Source: Luidia sarsii
Taxonomy: Eukaryota; Echinodermata; Asteroidea; Paxillosida; Luidiidae
Reading direction: 5' to 3'
NCBI GenBank assembly: GCA_949987565.1
Contig: OX465114.1
Location: 8,484,457-8,548,456 of the forward strand
Length of the DNA: 64,000 nt
Both the position numbers and the translations under genes were made by a program. Every line of letters begins with the position of its first letter. Positions within the stretch are counted from its first letter, which is position 1. Below are positions 45,384 to 57,834 of the stretch, in pieces. Below the pieces are notes generated by a model. The model saw nothing but the letters and a program-made list of their open reading frames with translations, did not search any database and was not told the DNA's origin.

Positions 45384-46782
45384 ATTACACAAGAAGATGG
45401 ACAATAATGTATCTTCATTTGTCCGCACACCCAGTGTGCACTGTATATTAGTCGAATGCATGCATGCACGCCTGTTTGTACTGTTCAAACTTGCAATAAG
45501 ACTCTGCCCACCGTGTACAGTTTTCCGGTACATTTACATCAGGTTAGTCACAATATACCGGCCTCCTCTCCGCCCTCCCCCCCCCCCCCCCCCCCGCAAG
45601 CTGTGCGAAGCGTCTGAATATTTGCAACTGATTGGCTTCTCGTTTGCTCCTGCGGAGCGGAAAACCCGTATTTCCTTTCGGCATCTGTGACGTTAAAGCC
45701 GCAGCCGTTAAAGCCCTACCGAAGTTTTTTGTTTCCTCTTGAAGAAATCAAAATCTAATCGACATCAACATTGCCGTTTTGTTTTGTTTTCATCTAATGA
45801 TGTGGGAAAACAAATATTAAATTCAAAAAGTATGATTTCCCATGAGTGACGTCAATTGGTAATAATCTTGTCAATTATTTGGTGAGACCTTGAGCTACTG
45901 TAAGGTGGCTGAGTATACCCAACTGCATTTACACCATTTCCGAGAAATTAACGCGAAAGGTCTCATTAGACTGTTTTGCTGGGCAGTGGAAATTGCGTTA
46001 GATGCGCCGAATGCTCCCGGATTGTCAAGGTTAGCAGTAGTTGCCAGTAGACTGCACATGACACTTAGGCTGAACTCATGAAATTGAAAGACATGTACAT
46101 GTACACGTACAGTACTCTATGTTGTGCACGTCTTACTCTGATATCAGGAAATACAGGAATAGTCTGCTTCCAGCATGAGCGTGGCTCTGAAGCCGCCTTT
46201 CGCACTGGACTTGAAGAACAGGAAATTTAACAGGGACCATGCTTGAATTTCGAATGGGTAAATCTTACTGCCGTTCGCACTTGGATTTTGTTTTGTTTTG
46301 AGTCTATGGAAAATTGACCGGGATGGTGGTTTGAGTGATGGAGCCCGCAGTATGAAGACTCGTGTGGGCGTTACATTTGACCTTTTATTTGGGGGGGGGG
46401 GGGTCACATGCATACATACTGACCTCCATAGCCCAGGAAAAAAATACCACTGCTGACCTCCATCCCGAATTAGTTTGATTGCGGTGTGTTGCATGTACAT
46501 AGCAGGAGTACAGTACGTGTTTGCAGAAAATGTAAACGTGTGCCCATGTGCACATACTACGTATGTGCACAGTAGGCCTACACATTCTTTCTTGAAGTTG
46601 GCTGCTGCACAAGTGAATGACAGCCCTTCCCCTCCATCCCTTCCTTGCAGCAATCGCAATGATTCATGGCAGTGTGGCAGAGGTCAACTGAGTGGAATCC
46701 CTCCATTGCCTCCAAGTGCAGGTTATGTTTGGCACCCTGCTGAGACAGGATTTTTTTTAATTTTTTTTTTAAGAGTGGAGGC
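45384..46782. other. No gene recognised
   Basis: C homopolymer at about 45577-45595 and G homopolymer at about 46390-46402. A segment at about 46180-46290 with GTTCGCACTTGG and TTTCGCACTGGACTT resembles family I ends. Nothing coding. Confidence 0.4.
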
Positions 46783-47370
46783 AGAGGAAGAGTGAGGCCC
46801 AGACTGTTGGTATCTGAAGTCTTTATCTGGGGCATGGATGACAAGGGGAGAGAGGAAAGGCAGGGGAGAGGAGAGGCAGAGGAGAGGAGGGGAGGCAGGG
46901 GAGGGAACTCAGGGGAGGGCAGGGAAGAGGAGAAGAGAGGAGAGGCAGGGGAGACGAGAGGAAGAGTGAGGCCCAGACTGTTGGTATCTGAAGACTTTAT
47001 CTGGGGCATGGACAACAAGGGGGAGGAGAGAGGAGAGGCAGGGGAGAGGAGAGAGGAGAGGCAAGGGAGAGGAGAGGAGAAGAGGGAACTGAGGGGATTG
47101 CTATGGGAGGGAAGAGGAGAGAAGAGAGGGGAGGACAGGGAGGGCAAAGGAAGAGTGAGACCCAGACTGTAGACATGTATCTGAAGACTTATCTAGGGCA
47201 TGGATGACAAGGGGAGAAAGGAGGGGAGAGGAGAAGAAAGGAGGGGACTCAAGGGATGGGACAGACTAGGGGAGGGGAGGGGAGGGGAGGGAAGAGGTAA
47301 GGAGAGGAGGAGAGAGGAGAGGAGAGGAGCAGAGCAGAGAGGAGAGGAGAGGGCCAGACACAGCTGGATT
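46783..47370. repeat. Purine-rich minisatellite with a non-repetitive cassette repeated three times
   Basis: GGGGAGAGGAGAGGCA-type repeats alternate with a cassette (GAGGAAGAGTGAGGCCCAGA, then CTGAAG, TTTATCTGGGGCATGGA and CAAGGGG) starting at about 46785, 46958 and 47147. Higher-order period about 170-190 bp. Confidence 0.9.
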
Positions 47371-47551
47371 TGGGGGGATCAAGAAGGTTGAAGGAGCCAG
47401 TGAAACTATGCCAAGAATCCAGCGTCTAAAAATATCCATTAGTCCAGTGCGTCAGCTATATTGCCCAAGGCTCAGAAGTGTGAGATTTGTTTTCATTTTT
47501 TTTTCCGAAAGTCGTTCTTGATTGTTTAAAGAGTAATTAAGATACAAAATA

Positions 47552-47635
47552 AATGTTGGATAATACTGACTTCATAAATTACCAAAATGCACATCTTGAA
47601 GAAAGAGATGTAGAGGGCCTGTTAGCAGGACCTGG
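47552..47635. mobile_element. Family B relic
   Basis: ATTACCAAAATGCACATCTT, then GAGGGCCTGTTAGCAGGACC. Heavily diverged and lacking the second arm. Confidence 0.45.
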
Positions 47636-47699
47636 TGGGAAACTTTATATAGTAAGCCTTTCTGCTGAAATTGATCGCAATGTGCAATGTGTTGTGCAG

Positions 47700-48150
47700 T
47701 GGCTGCATGATGTACAGGACTGCACGTACGTATGTGTGTACATGTAGATGTACATGTACTGTACATGTACATGTGTACATGTACATGTACTGTATACATA
47801 CTGTACATTTAACAGGACTGCAGTATGCACTATGTGATTGTGTGTGTTACATGGAGTTTGATGTACTGTAAATGTAATGTATACATACACATGTACGTAT
47901 ATATGTGTGTATATATGTATGTACATGTACACATGTATGGACTGAGTCAGTATGGGCAAGGGGCAACCATGGACATGTACATGTACAGTGTACATGGGTG
48001 CACTGCATTATAAGACTTCAAGTTTTGTATTTTAATGGAATCACAATGGAGAAGTACATGTACAGTACATGTAGGTAGTCAAGTGTACATGTACGTGTAC
48101 AATATGTACACGTACATGTGCATGTATGTAGGCCCTACACGTGTATACAT
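47700..48150. repeat. (TACATG)n cluster
   Basis: Repeated ACATGTACATGT, with TATATGTG variants at 47890-47925. Confidence 0.9.
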
Positions 48151-48174
48151 AATTTGTACATATGTGTGTGTCAA

Positions 48175-48388
48175 TGTGGAAAATTTGTTGTGACATCTGT
48201 ACGGTAAAGTCATCTCGTCATAAAAGTTCTTAGGTGAAAACCAGCAGTCTCCCAACAATGGCCGGAGCACCACACCCTCCAAAATACTGTATGGAGTTAC
48301 TGGCTCTTTCTCAGAGCCACACTCCATCACGAAAAGAGGTGACTTTACATTGTACATGGCGCCACCAGCCCGCCACAAACTTTCCACA
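48175..48388. mobile_element. Foldback element, family K-like, diverged
   Basis: TGTGGAAAATTTGTTGTGAC at the left, CCACAAACTTTCCACA at the right. Inner TAAAGTCA and TGACTTTA and GAGCCACA also fold back. Confidence 0.55.
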
Positions 48389-49116
48389 TTGAAAGGCATG
48401 TAGTACCGGTACATACATACATATGCACACTTGACCATGTCATTGGCATTTTCACAAACCGGTGAATCATTGTCGAATGCAACAGTTGCATAAAAAAAAA
48501 ACACACCTCAAGATTCAAGATTCATAATGACATCACTTCATGGTGTTAACCCCATAGACCACGGCACCGTATCGCAAGAACACTTGAGCAGCACCCATTC
48601 GTCATCATCACCTCCATCGCCGTCAGTCGGCTGCATTTAAGGCAGGAGACCACAACATATCTCCATCTGACTTGATCATCGTGGACAAGTCTGGTGAGAT
48701 CCTTCTCGGCTAGGTTTCCATACTTATGATCCTCGTCACCCAAGAGCCTTTCGGATGAAGATAGAGAAACCTTTGCCATGGGATGGGCAATGAATGGCTC
48801 TTCTTACTGCATTCTGAGAATATGGGCAGGAAATCTGAGACCAATGGTGCGCTTAGAAACAGCCGTATTAAGCGCCTTGTAAATTGTACATGTACTACAG
48901 TGGAATGCACTATAACGAATGCCTATATACTGAACATTCAGCTAGATAACGAACATGGCCTTATCTATAACACTTCAATTTGCGACGATTCTCACCCATG
49001 ACAAATTTCCCATTTTTTAGTGTTTTTTTTTGAAATACCAGTTTCGTGAAAACCTTGTGGAGACCTGCATGTACTGTACACTGACTGTATACACCTTTAC
49101 AATTCCAAGTGCACTC
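48389..49116. other. No gene recognised; dispersed repeat copy
   Basis: 48930-49100 matches 58850-58980 in order (AATTTGCGACGATTCT or similar, CACAAATTTCCC, ACCTTGTGGAGACCT, ATACACCTTTACA). The minus-strand frame at 48546-48779 is unrecognised. Confidence 0.5.
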
Positions 49117-49196
49117 TTTGTACCTGCATTGTCACTGATTTTAAATATCTCTAGAAGGGCCCAAAGATGGCTGCTGGTGCAAACGATCCATTGGAC

Positions 49197-49473
49197 TAGG
49201 GCCCTTTTCCAAAACCCGGCTTAGGATTCGGCTCCGGCTTCATCTCAGTTATCCAAATGCTGAAATAGGCCCTACAAGTTGGAGTTCTTTGTTGAAGTTG
49301 AAGCTTTGGATTCCTTTTCAAAACGCAGTCAAACATTCAAAAATGATGCCAAAGGCTTCCTGTTTTCATGCCTTGTACCGGTACATGTACATGTACATGT
49401 ACTTGAAATGGATGAAAGAACCAGAGACAAAGCCGGAGCCTGAGCCTAAGCCGGGCTTTGGGAGAGGGCCTAG
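49197..49473. mobile_element. Foldback element with GGCTTAGG/CCGGAGCC arms
   Basis: AGGGCCCTTTTCCAAAACCC, GGCTTAGGATTCGGCTCCGG at the left. CCGGAGCCTGAGCCTAAGCC and TTTGGGAGAGGGCCTA at the right. Arms about 45 bp. A dispersed repeat (49117-49205) precedes and overlaps its left end. Confidence 0.7.
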
Positions 49474-49892
49474 GTCTCAAAGGCACTAGACTGGTGCCCA
49501 GATGTGTGGCTCCATGCTCTGCTGCACATTATACACTGTGTGACAGAGCTGTAAACATGGAGTTCAAGCTGGTGACACAGAACGTGCACTGGACAATGCG
49601 CGCAGACCGACACACACTCTGAGAGTTATGCGAGCACCTCTCGGCACGCTTTACATGTGCGACATTCCCATCTCGGAAGGGGGGGGGGGAGGTCTGGATG
49701 GGGGAGGGGGGAGAGGGGGTACTGTCATCCGCTAACTGTGTGCACATGTCACCGCGGATGAGTGGAAAGGGGAAACATTGGATCATCTCAGTCCTGGAAT
49801 GTAGGGACTGCCATGGAAATCACATAATAATTGTCTGTGCACTTTGTTCATGTGTACAGTATACTTTACATGACATGTGTGTACCATACACT

Positions 49893-50130
49893 CAGGTCAG
49901 GTGTACATGTACATATGTACATATATGTACATGTATGTATAATAATGTGTACATACATGTACATGTATACATATGTATACGTGTGATGCACATGTGTGTA
50001 CATGTACATGTACCCATGTGTAAATGAACATGTACCGGTATTTGTGTGATGCACGTGTACAGTACATGATTATGTTCACTGTACCAGTACATGTACCGTA
50101 TACTTACATACACATACATGTGTAGTGTAC
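49893..50130. repeat. (TACATG)n cluster
   Basis: ACATGTACATATGTACAT-type runs with CATATG and ACCGGT variants. Confidence 0.9.
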
Positions 50131-50299
50131 AGATCATAATGCACTATTAGGATTCCAACATCTGCAACCAAATGCCAGACAATTTGGCATGAAATTCCAG
50201 ACTTTGATTTTAAAAATAGAAAGTTCTTGAAATGGATTTATTTTGAAATGGAATTAGTCATCGATGCCAATATCATGCCTAGATGATACAGTGTATTAT

Positions 50300-51010
50300 A
50301 CATGCATAAAAATGTACAGTGTACCTGTAGACCTGTACATGTATACATGTACATACACTGTACATGTACATTTTATGTACATGTACTGTACGTGTATGTC
50401 TACAGATGGTCAAATATAATTATAGGTATTGGATGTACAGTTTGCATGATGTACAGTAGTGCATACAGTGTACATGTACATGTACATCAACATGTGTACA
50501 CGTGTACACTGTACATAAACATGTACATGTACTGTACATGCACAACATGTTCAGTACATATACTGTATATTGTACAGTACAGTATACAGTACATGTACAT
50601 GTACAAACATGTGTACATGTACAGCAGTGTACATGTGTGTACGTGTACATGAGCAGTACATGTACATGTACATGTACATGTATGTGTACAATGTACATGT
50701 ACATGTATGTGTACATCAGTATATGTACATGTACATGTACATGTACATGGAGTACACGTTCTGTACATGCACTGTACAAGCACATTTCCTACATGTACAT
50801 GTACAGTACTGTACATATGTACCAAGGAAGATGTGTACATGTACACATACATGTACATGTACAGTATTTACACATGTACAGTACATGTACATGCATGTAC
50901 ATGTGTGTGTATCTACCGGGTATTTACCGTAGGGCCTACCGTACTAGTACATGTACATGTACATGTACACGTATGTACATGCACATGTACAAAGTACATG
51001 TACATTTTAA
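50300..51010. repeat. (TACATG)n cluster
   Basis: Many ACATGTACATGT blocks interspersed with TGTACAGT. Second-densest field in the window. Confidence 0.95.
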
Positions 51011-51429
51011 TGCTTCCACACTGGTGACAATATAGTTTCACATAATGTGGGTTGAGGGGTTGGCTGGTGTTCTGTCATATTCACAATTTCACATTATTCT
51101 GTTCCTGCCCCATGCAGTGACCCTAGGGCATTAGTGGGGCAAGCAGTCTTTCACTGGCTCCATACCATTCAGTATTGCATTACATGTAAATGGCCCCTAA
51201 CCCCTCCATGGCATATGCAGGGTTCAGTTTCACTGCACTACTTGTAGTTGTACAAGGTACATACATGTACATGTACTTGGTTCATTGACGCTACCATACA
51301 TGTACATTGACGTTGGTCAAAAGCATTTTATTGGGTTCAACTCCCATTTTTGCGAGGCGATAATTTTGCTCAGTGAATGAGTTTGATGTCTTATGAAAAA
51401 TATGTTACAAGTAGCGTGATGTTCCGTAC

Positions 51430-51690
51430 TGTGTGTACACATACATGTACATCATGTCTACACTGTATGTGCTGTTCAGTCACAGACTGTAGGTGCATGT
51501 GGTTGTGGACACAAAATTTACTCTGTACAGTACTGTACATAAACATGTACATGTATGTACATGTATGTACATGTATCGTGTACATGTACAACGTGTACAT
51601 GTACATGTACAATGTGTGTGCCAAGGTACACATGCACATCCTTCAAATTGTTTTGCATGTACACTGTACATGTATACATATACAAATGCT
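51430..51690. repeat. (TACATG)n cluster
   Basis: Runs near 51550-51620 with GTACATGTATG variants. Confidence 0.85.
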
Positions 51691-51718
51691 AAAGTACACA
51701 AATGTACTTTCACTTTCT

Positions 51719-52136
51719 GTTCAATCCTCTGGCGTGATTTTTCACCCAAACTGGGTCCCGAGGTGGCAATTTCTGGAGGCAACGTACCTGAGGTGAGGTG
51801 CCCCCCCCCCCTCATCCAAGATGTGAGGTGGGCCATCTCACTGTTTATTATGGAGCGGGGGGGGCCTGTCATGCACACAGCAGAGGTTAAACTCACTGCC
51901 GCAACGCTCAGGTCATCTCGTTCAGTGATGTCCTCTGAGGCCAGAAAGTCTCGTGGATCGATGCTCACGGACAAAAACCCCTGTCTGTAGACGATCCCTA
52001 GAATTTGTTTTCTCAAAAAGTGGGTGGGCAGCTGGACCACCAGCTGGGGATGGACATCATTGTGACTGCAGACAAATTTCAATTGGCATTTGGCCACAGG
52101 GCCAGCGGCGAAAAAAAGAAAGAACAAAAATTCCAT
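51719..52136 (-). other. Unrecognised open frame of ~140 residues on the minus strand
   Basis: A minus-strand frame starting at 52136 continues to 51480. Its first ~140 residues come from non-repetitive sequence with mixed composition (segments such as DVHPQLVVQLPTHFL and DPRDFLASEDITERDD). The remaining residues are translated (TACATG)n. I recognise no domain. It could be a remnant of a retroelement or an antisense exon, or simply chance. No splice signals were convincing. Confidence 0.2.
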
Positions 52137-52920
52137 CCCTGTACTGCTGTCTCGTTAACAGGTTTTGCAACCCTCTCTTGTCTCCAATAATTTCCTCTCT
52201 TTGAAGTGTACAACTGTACTGTACATGTAGCTCTGACCATGAGACTCGGAGTAGTACTGTACATGTACATGTACATGTACATGTACGTTAGCCTCAGTCT
52301 GTTGTGAGTTAGTCTCCAGGAAGCTGTGCAGTAATAGAGGAAGCAATTGTGGTCTGGTATAGGGTATATAATGTGAACATGTTGGACTGTCCCCTTGGGA
52401 TTGTGTATTTGCTGCCATTCACTGAGTGCAGACTTCCTTCCTTCCTCTCTGCTGTACTTTCCAAGTGTACTATATCTCAGTCTGAACACTTATCTTACCC
52501 CAGTACATGTATTCCCTTCCTTGGTCGTGTTTTTCCCACCTTCGTATGATCTTGCCCTTTCTAAAGAGGAATGTCAAGTCCTATCTCCAGCCTTCCTTAG
52601 TTCCCTCTCTATCTCCTCCTTTCCTTAGCCCTTGACATTGAGTGGCTTTCTAACCTTGTTTTGGGAGAATCTGCAGAATATGAAAAAGATGTACAGGTAT
52701 ACAAAATCAATCTTGCATCATAGACTGACTCCCATTAGACACTTCCAGCTTGGAAAAACTTCCTTAGAAGAGGGTTGAAGGGCCAGAGGGACTGATGTTT
52801 TATTCCTAGCAGGACCTTTCTCAAAGCCAGAATGACAAGGGAACAAACAGATTGGAAGTACAGTGGGAGAGGCAAAAGGTGATGACATGAACAAGGAAAA
52901 AAGGGAGAAAGCTGACTAGA
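52137..52920. other. No gene recognised; family B fragment
   Basis: A short (TACATG)n run at about 52257-52287. GGACTGATGTTTTATTCCTA with GCAGGACCTTTCTCAAAG near 52789-52826 is half a family B palindrome. Confidence 0.5.
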
Positions 52921-53307
52921 GCCGTGTTCGCATTGGACTTAATTTTGTAAGAAGTTTCCGCGAGACACTGTTAACATTCCATTGTGGTAACTCTTATGGG
53001 CGTCCGCGCTGGATTAATTTTTGCTGACGGTAAGTCATAAACTCTGCACTGGTAGTCTCATGAGGGCGCCCTATTGTTGACCTTTTAATCCGACAACGGA
53101 TGTTGATGACATCTAGCTGTGAGTGTGATGCGACTCACGCGCGCGAATAGTACCATAGGTCACTGGGATCTGACGCGGCGGATGTCACGTGACTACATTG
53201 TAAGTGTTACTTGACAATACCCGTCCGCACTGGACTTTTCACCTACGTAAAACTAACAATGTAACTCTTCAGCTAATTCAGCTAAATAAGTCCAATGCGG
53301 ACAGGGC
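52921..53307. mobile_element. MITE, family I
   Basis: GCCGTGTTCGCATTGGACTT at the left matches the inverse of the right end AAGTCCAATGCGGACAGGGC at nearly every position. Two internal sub-terminal copies (GTCCGCGCTGGATTA, GTCCGCACTGGACTTTT). 387 bp, no transposase. Confidence 0.75.
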
Positions 53308-54105
53308 TTATGCTGAGATCAAATGGAATGTTGTATGCAGTTTCCTGCAAAAAGATATTTGGTTTACGAGTTTCTTCAATTTTTCCCGAAAAATGATAAA
53401 CTACTTTATGAACACAAGAATGCAGCCTTCAAATAATTGCTCTGTTTATACTGAGCTATGACATGTACACTGTATTCATTATGTATGGTCATTTCATACA
53501 TTGGCTCTCTCAAATAGCATTGATGAGTTCATAATACCGGTACATGTACATGTGGGAGTGTTCACACTACCACGAAAAAGCAGGGAAATGACTTGGATAC
53601 TGTAAAAGCCATGCTACATGTACCTCGGTACTTTCAAGTGGTGCAGCACCACAGTGGTGTAGTTTCAGGTATTGCTGCAGTTCAGAAGCGATCTAAGTTC
53701 TGACTATGAGGACCGAGGACCCTGGCAAAATCGACCCTACATATCTCCCACATGCCCTGGCTTGCCTTGCCCAATTTCTCACTGCCGTCTAAGAAGACGT
53801 TGAGTGATCTGAACGGGTACGATTGAAGTCCTGTCTGCCCTGGCACGAATGACGAGCCAATAATGTCTGTGGTGGCTGTACTGGCCGGTCTATTTTCAGG
53901 TCACTCCATCCTTGCTCCATCCATAGAGCTACAACTGTATATGCTCCATACATAAACCGGGTGCAATATACATGCACACCGTGGATCTCATGGGGGTTGG
54001 TGCAGCCGCTGGTTTAGTTATCTCTGTCCCGTCTGAATAAGCCTCATGGGTTTTCAACTCTCACCCACCGGGGAAAAAAGAAAACCCATTATATCCTGCA
54101 ATCAT
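53308..54105. other. No gene recognised
   Basis: Intronic sequence. ATACCGGTACATGTACATG near 53535-53553 is the only repeat word noted. Confidence 0.45.
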
Positions 54106-54385
54106 ACATGTACATATGTACACAATATCTCTCCCAAGGTTACACTAGCGGTAATCCTGTTGGCTGTGATGCTGTCACTGTGGAATAGCAAGAATTATAC
54201 AGTGTCACAGTGCACGTACATGTACATGTACATGTACAGTGTACATGTACATTGTACATGTACAGTACTGGTACATGTAGTACAAGTCATGTACTGTACA
54301 CGTGTAGTACACATGTACAATGTACATGTAAACATGTATGCTGTTGCAGTGTATGCATATGGCACATACATACTGTACATGTAGC
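54106..54385. repeat. (TACATG)n cluster
   Basis: Densest at 54217-54330. Confidence 0.9.
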
Positions 54386-54485
54386 AACATTCATTCAGCT
54401 ATGGCCACGTGCATTGATACATTTGTACTGTACACTGTATGTGTACAAGTGCATGTACAAAAATAATTACACATATACAAATTTT

Positions 54486-54652
54486 AATCTAAAATTTAGT
54501 GGGCCTGACGTTTCGATCCTAGCAGGACCTTTCTCAAATGCCTTTGAGAAAGGTCCTGCTAGGATCGAAACGTCAGGCCCACTAAATTTTAGATTTACTT
54601 TTTGGTAATTTTAGTCAGTAAGCAGTTTGCAACATTTTTGTATATCACCATA
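54486..54652 (-). mobile_element. Family B element with a perfect 53-bp hairpin
   Basis: Arms 54486-54538 and 54543-54595 are complementary at all 53 positions around the loop TGCC. They are followed by the family tail in reverse (TTGGTAATTTTAGTCAGTAA, GCAACATTTTTGTATATC). No other family B copy here is this perfect. Confidence 0.95.
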
Positions 54653-54659
54653 TACAAAT

Positions 54660-54850
54660 TTTACCGGTACATGTACATTGTGTACATGTAGTGTACATGT
54701 AGTGTACAGTAGGCCTTGGTCAGAGGGAGCTGGGCATTGTACACAATGTACATTGTACATACATACTGTACCTGCATCATGAATATTATGGCGGTACATG
54801 ACATGACCAGTGTACATAACCAGTGTACATGTACAATGTACATGTATGTG
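54660..54850. repeat. (TACATG)n cluster
   Basis: ACATGTACATTGTGTACATG and similar. Confidence 0.85.
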
Positions 54851-55489
54851 TTGTGGTGGGCTACCAGACTTTATTCTCAAAAACAAACATTCACACTTAC
54901 ATAATTACATGTATGTTTCAATGCCCAAATAATGAAGAATGAAATGCAAGTCGAAAAGCAACCAGCACCACATCCCAATGTGGCTTGTAATCCTATTACA
55001 TGTAAGACTTCTCATGCTTAGCAGATTTCCACGCTTAAACGGCTCTTGGGAATTGGGCCCTGAGCTGCCAGAGCTGCCAGAGCTGCTGGTATTTTGGCTC
55101 GTTTTTCTCTCAGCAGGAGAAAACCCTCCCTGGTGGGGTCTGGATTCAAAAGGGCGACCTGGCACAGTGTGGAAAATCCCCTGAAGAAAAAAAAATCGAA
55201 ACAAAAAATCACTGGCTCCCTCCACTGGCACACCAGTGAGTCATGCCCCATAGTTCACTGACCTGACGCGAGGTCAGGGAGTTTGGGCTCAGGGAAGAAT
55301 CCTTCCCCCCCCCCCCCCTCCTCATCCCATTAGGCCAGTGGGTGTTTTGGGGTTGGTTTTTTTTTCAAGGGGAGGCTGGATCTTGTCTTCTCAAGCACAT
55401 TTTGCTCATGTGCAGTCATTTGTATTGTCAGTGTTTTGGAGTGCTCCTGTGGGTGTACATGTACTTTTAACAACACTTGCTCAGATGCT
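54851..55489. other. No gene recognised
   Basis: Includes a GAGCTGCCAGAGCTGCCAGA short repeat near 55063-55085 and a C homopolymer near 55306-55318. Confidence 0.45.
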
Positions 55490-55945
55490 CTCTCTCCCTC
55501 TCTGTCTTTCTGTCTCTCTCACTGTCTCAGGCTCTCTGTATCTTTGTCACTGTGTCTTTAACTGTCTAGCTGACTTTCTGTTTCCTGGTCTCTCTGTATC
55601 TTTGTCTCTGTCTCTTTCTGTGCCTTTCTGTCTCTCTGTCTTTCTGTCTCTCTGTCTTTCTGTCTCTCTGTTTTTCTGTCTCTCTTTCTGTCTTTCTGTT
55701 TCTCTCTGTGTCTGTCTGTCTCTCCCAGATTTCCGTCTCTCTGTCTTTCTGTCTCTCTTTCTGTCTTTCTTTCTCTCTCTCTTTCTGTCTTTCTGTCTCT
55801 CTCTGTCTATCTGTCCCTCTCTCAGATTTTTGTCTCTGTCTTTCTGCCTCTCTTTTTCTGTCTGTCTTTCTGTCTCTCTCTGTCTATCTGTCTCTCTCTC
55901 TCAGATTTCTGTCTTTCTGTCTCTCCATCTCTTTCCTCTTCTCAC
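55490..55945. repeat. CTGT/CTCT microsatellite tract
   Basis: TCTCTCTGTCTTTCTGTCTC-type units with CAGATTT interruptions. The Ser/Leu/Cys frames are artefacts. Confidence 0.95.
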
Positions 55946-56173
55946 CTTGTTGACACTATTACATTTACTGATTTAGCCCTGAGCATACTTCATGGACTCC
56001 CATGGAGCATAACCTCCACGGTCACTTCTATTCAGAATGCTGTGTTTCGTTCATCCCTTCCTCAGTAATACTGTATACATGTACATGTGTAGAGTCATGC
56101 CTTGCCCAGTGGGTGACAGACCTTCCTTTCCACAAAATGAAAAACGGTGCTTAATCAAGCATCGAAACATCAG

Positions 56174-56632
56174 GGACCAATTTCATAGAGCTGAGTGGAA
56201 GGTTTGCGGGTGACCCCACACCATGTACATGCACTTCTCTTTCAAGAAGGATTGTGGCTCTTGTGGCTCTGAAAAGAGCCGGTAACTCAAAAGAGAAGTG
56301 CTACATGTACATGGTGTCACCGCAAACCTGCCACTCAGTATTTGCACCACGGATGCAAACCTCCAAGTCTTATTTTTCAAAGAGCTGCTTTTAAAAGTTA
56401 AGCGCCAACAATTTGCTAATGCGCAAAACGTCACGATGAATAGGATCACCTTGCCTACCCAAACCTCATAATTGTTTCATGCCGGATATAAAAAACAGTG
56501 GAATACATGTCAAAAGCACTGGACATCACATCGCAACGTGGCCTATATATAACTCTGTGTACACTTTTACTGAATTTTCCTGCTTAGCAGATTTTCACGC
56601 TTAAGCGGCTCTATGCAATTTGCTCATGGTCA
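56174..56632. mobile_element. Family M MITE containing a family K insertion
   Basis: GACCAATTTCATAGAGCTG at the left and GCTTAAGCGGCTCTATGCAA at the right are inverse ends, as in the copy at 63004. The interior holds AACGTCACGATGAATAGGAT. A foldback element sits at 56194-56335 right after the left end. Confidence 0.6.
56194..56335. mobile_element. Foldback element, family K short copy (nested)
   Basis: AGTGGAAGGTTTGCGGGTGA to TGTCACCGCAAACCTGCCACT. Arms include ACCATGTACATG and GAGAAGTG. The centre has GAGCCGG from the CCGG-type hairpin. Confidence 0.75.
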
Positions 56633-57377
56633 GGCCCTCTTCATTTAACAAACAAAAAAACAACACCACAGAAAAGTTCTGGTTTGCTACAAGGGTTTGT
56701 ATTTATATTTATGCCGATAAGGGACTCCTTTTTCATTCAGATACCGGTACATGTACACACATGCACTGTACAGTCGTGTACCGGTATGTACGTGCATTCC
56801 ATCTTGGAGATACTGTAACCATTTCCCCCAGTGCACTTCAGATATGCCTAGTGCACTAAAGAGTTGTGCACACAGTGTTGCACGATAAAGAATCCTTCCC
56901 TGAAACGAAGCCCCTACTCCGGGGCAAAGGTCAACCCGTGGGTGTACAAAGGTCAATCTGTTTGGATTCATCCCCTACCAACCCCCCCCCCTCCCCCTCA
57001 GTCTCTTTTCCCCCTCTATCTAGAGAATGTTTGATTTCAATACGCGCTCATCTGCACGCTGAAGGGTTCTTAAAAAAGGTCTCACCTCCCCAGCCCCAAG
57101 CCCCTTTCTGCGCGTGGTATTCCTAGGGGGGGCGGTTGGGGGCCCCCATTGTCCCGGCACTGTTGAATTTGGCAAGGATATCCGCTTGTCAAGATTATCG
57201 ACTCCCTTTGTGGAGCAGGGGAGGGCCTACAGGGCCCAGTGACGAAGTGGCCACAAACACTGATTGGATTGATTGAATTTCTGGCAGCGTTGGCATGTAG
57301 GGGGGGGGGGGGTCCCAGGGTAAGGAACTAGGAATTCGGCTGCAGTCGCATTGTATTATGTGTAGATAGAAGGGCCA
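56633..57377. other. No gene recognised
   Basis: C/T-rich patch near 56978-57020 and G homopolymer near 57300-57312. Nothing coding recognised. Confidence 0.45.
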
Positions 57378-57550
57378 GGGACCGATTTCACCAAACTCAT
57401 CATACATGTAATCTTGTGATCGCTCGTAAGATGATGGTCAATGCACTAAAACCATACGTGACTCTTTGGGATAATGATGGATTACCCATTGTACATGTAC
57501 ATGTATATATCGGGTTAAGATGGATTGGAAGGTTTTGTGAAATTGATCCC
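57378..57550. mobile_element. Foldback MITE, family J copy 3
   Basis: GGGACCGATTTCACCAAACT at the left and TTTTGTGAAATTGATCCC at the right. Confidence 0.6.
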
Positions 57551-57834
57551 AGATCGGATTGCACCTTGTTTCTTTTTCCCAGTTATTCCACTCAGTTAGG
57601 CCCTATAGTATAGGCCTACAGTATGAAAAAGGCCCCGTCACACTTCTTCACACTCTGCACTGAATCGAGCAAAACCAGCTGAAATTGAGGGATTTTCAAA
57701 ATGCTGTTTGAATCCTTTGAAGTTTGAATGCACTTCCAAAGTTCCAACCCACCTCAAATTGTTGTTGCCCATTTCTGATGGCGTATTAGCTTCCGAATGC
57801 AGCTCGAATCTGGTTGGGTCACAGTGGGAGTAGA

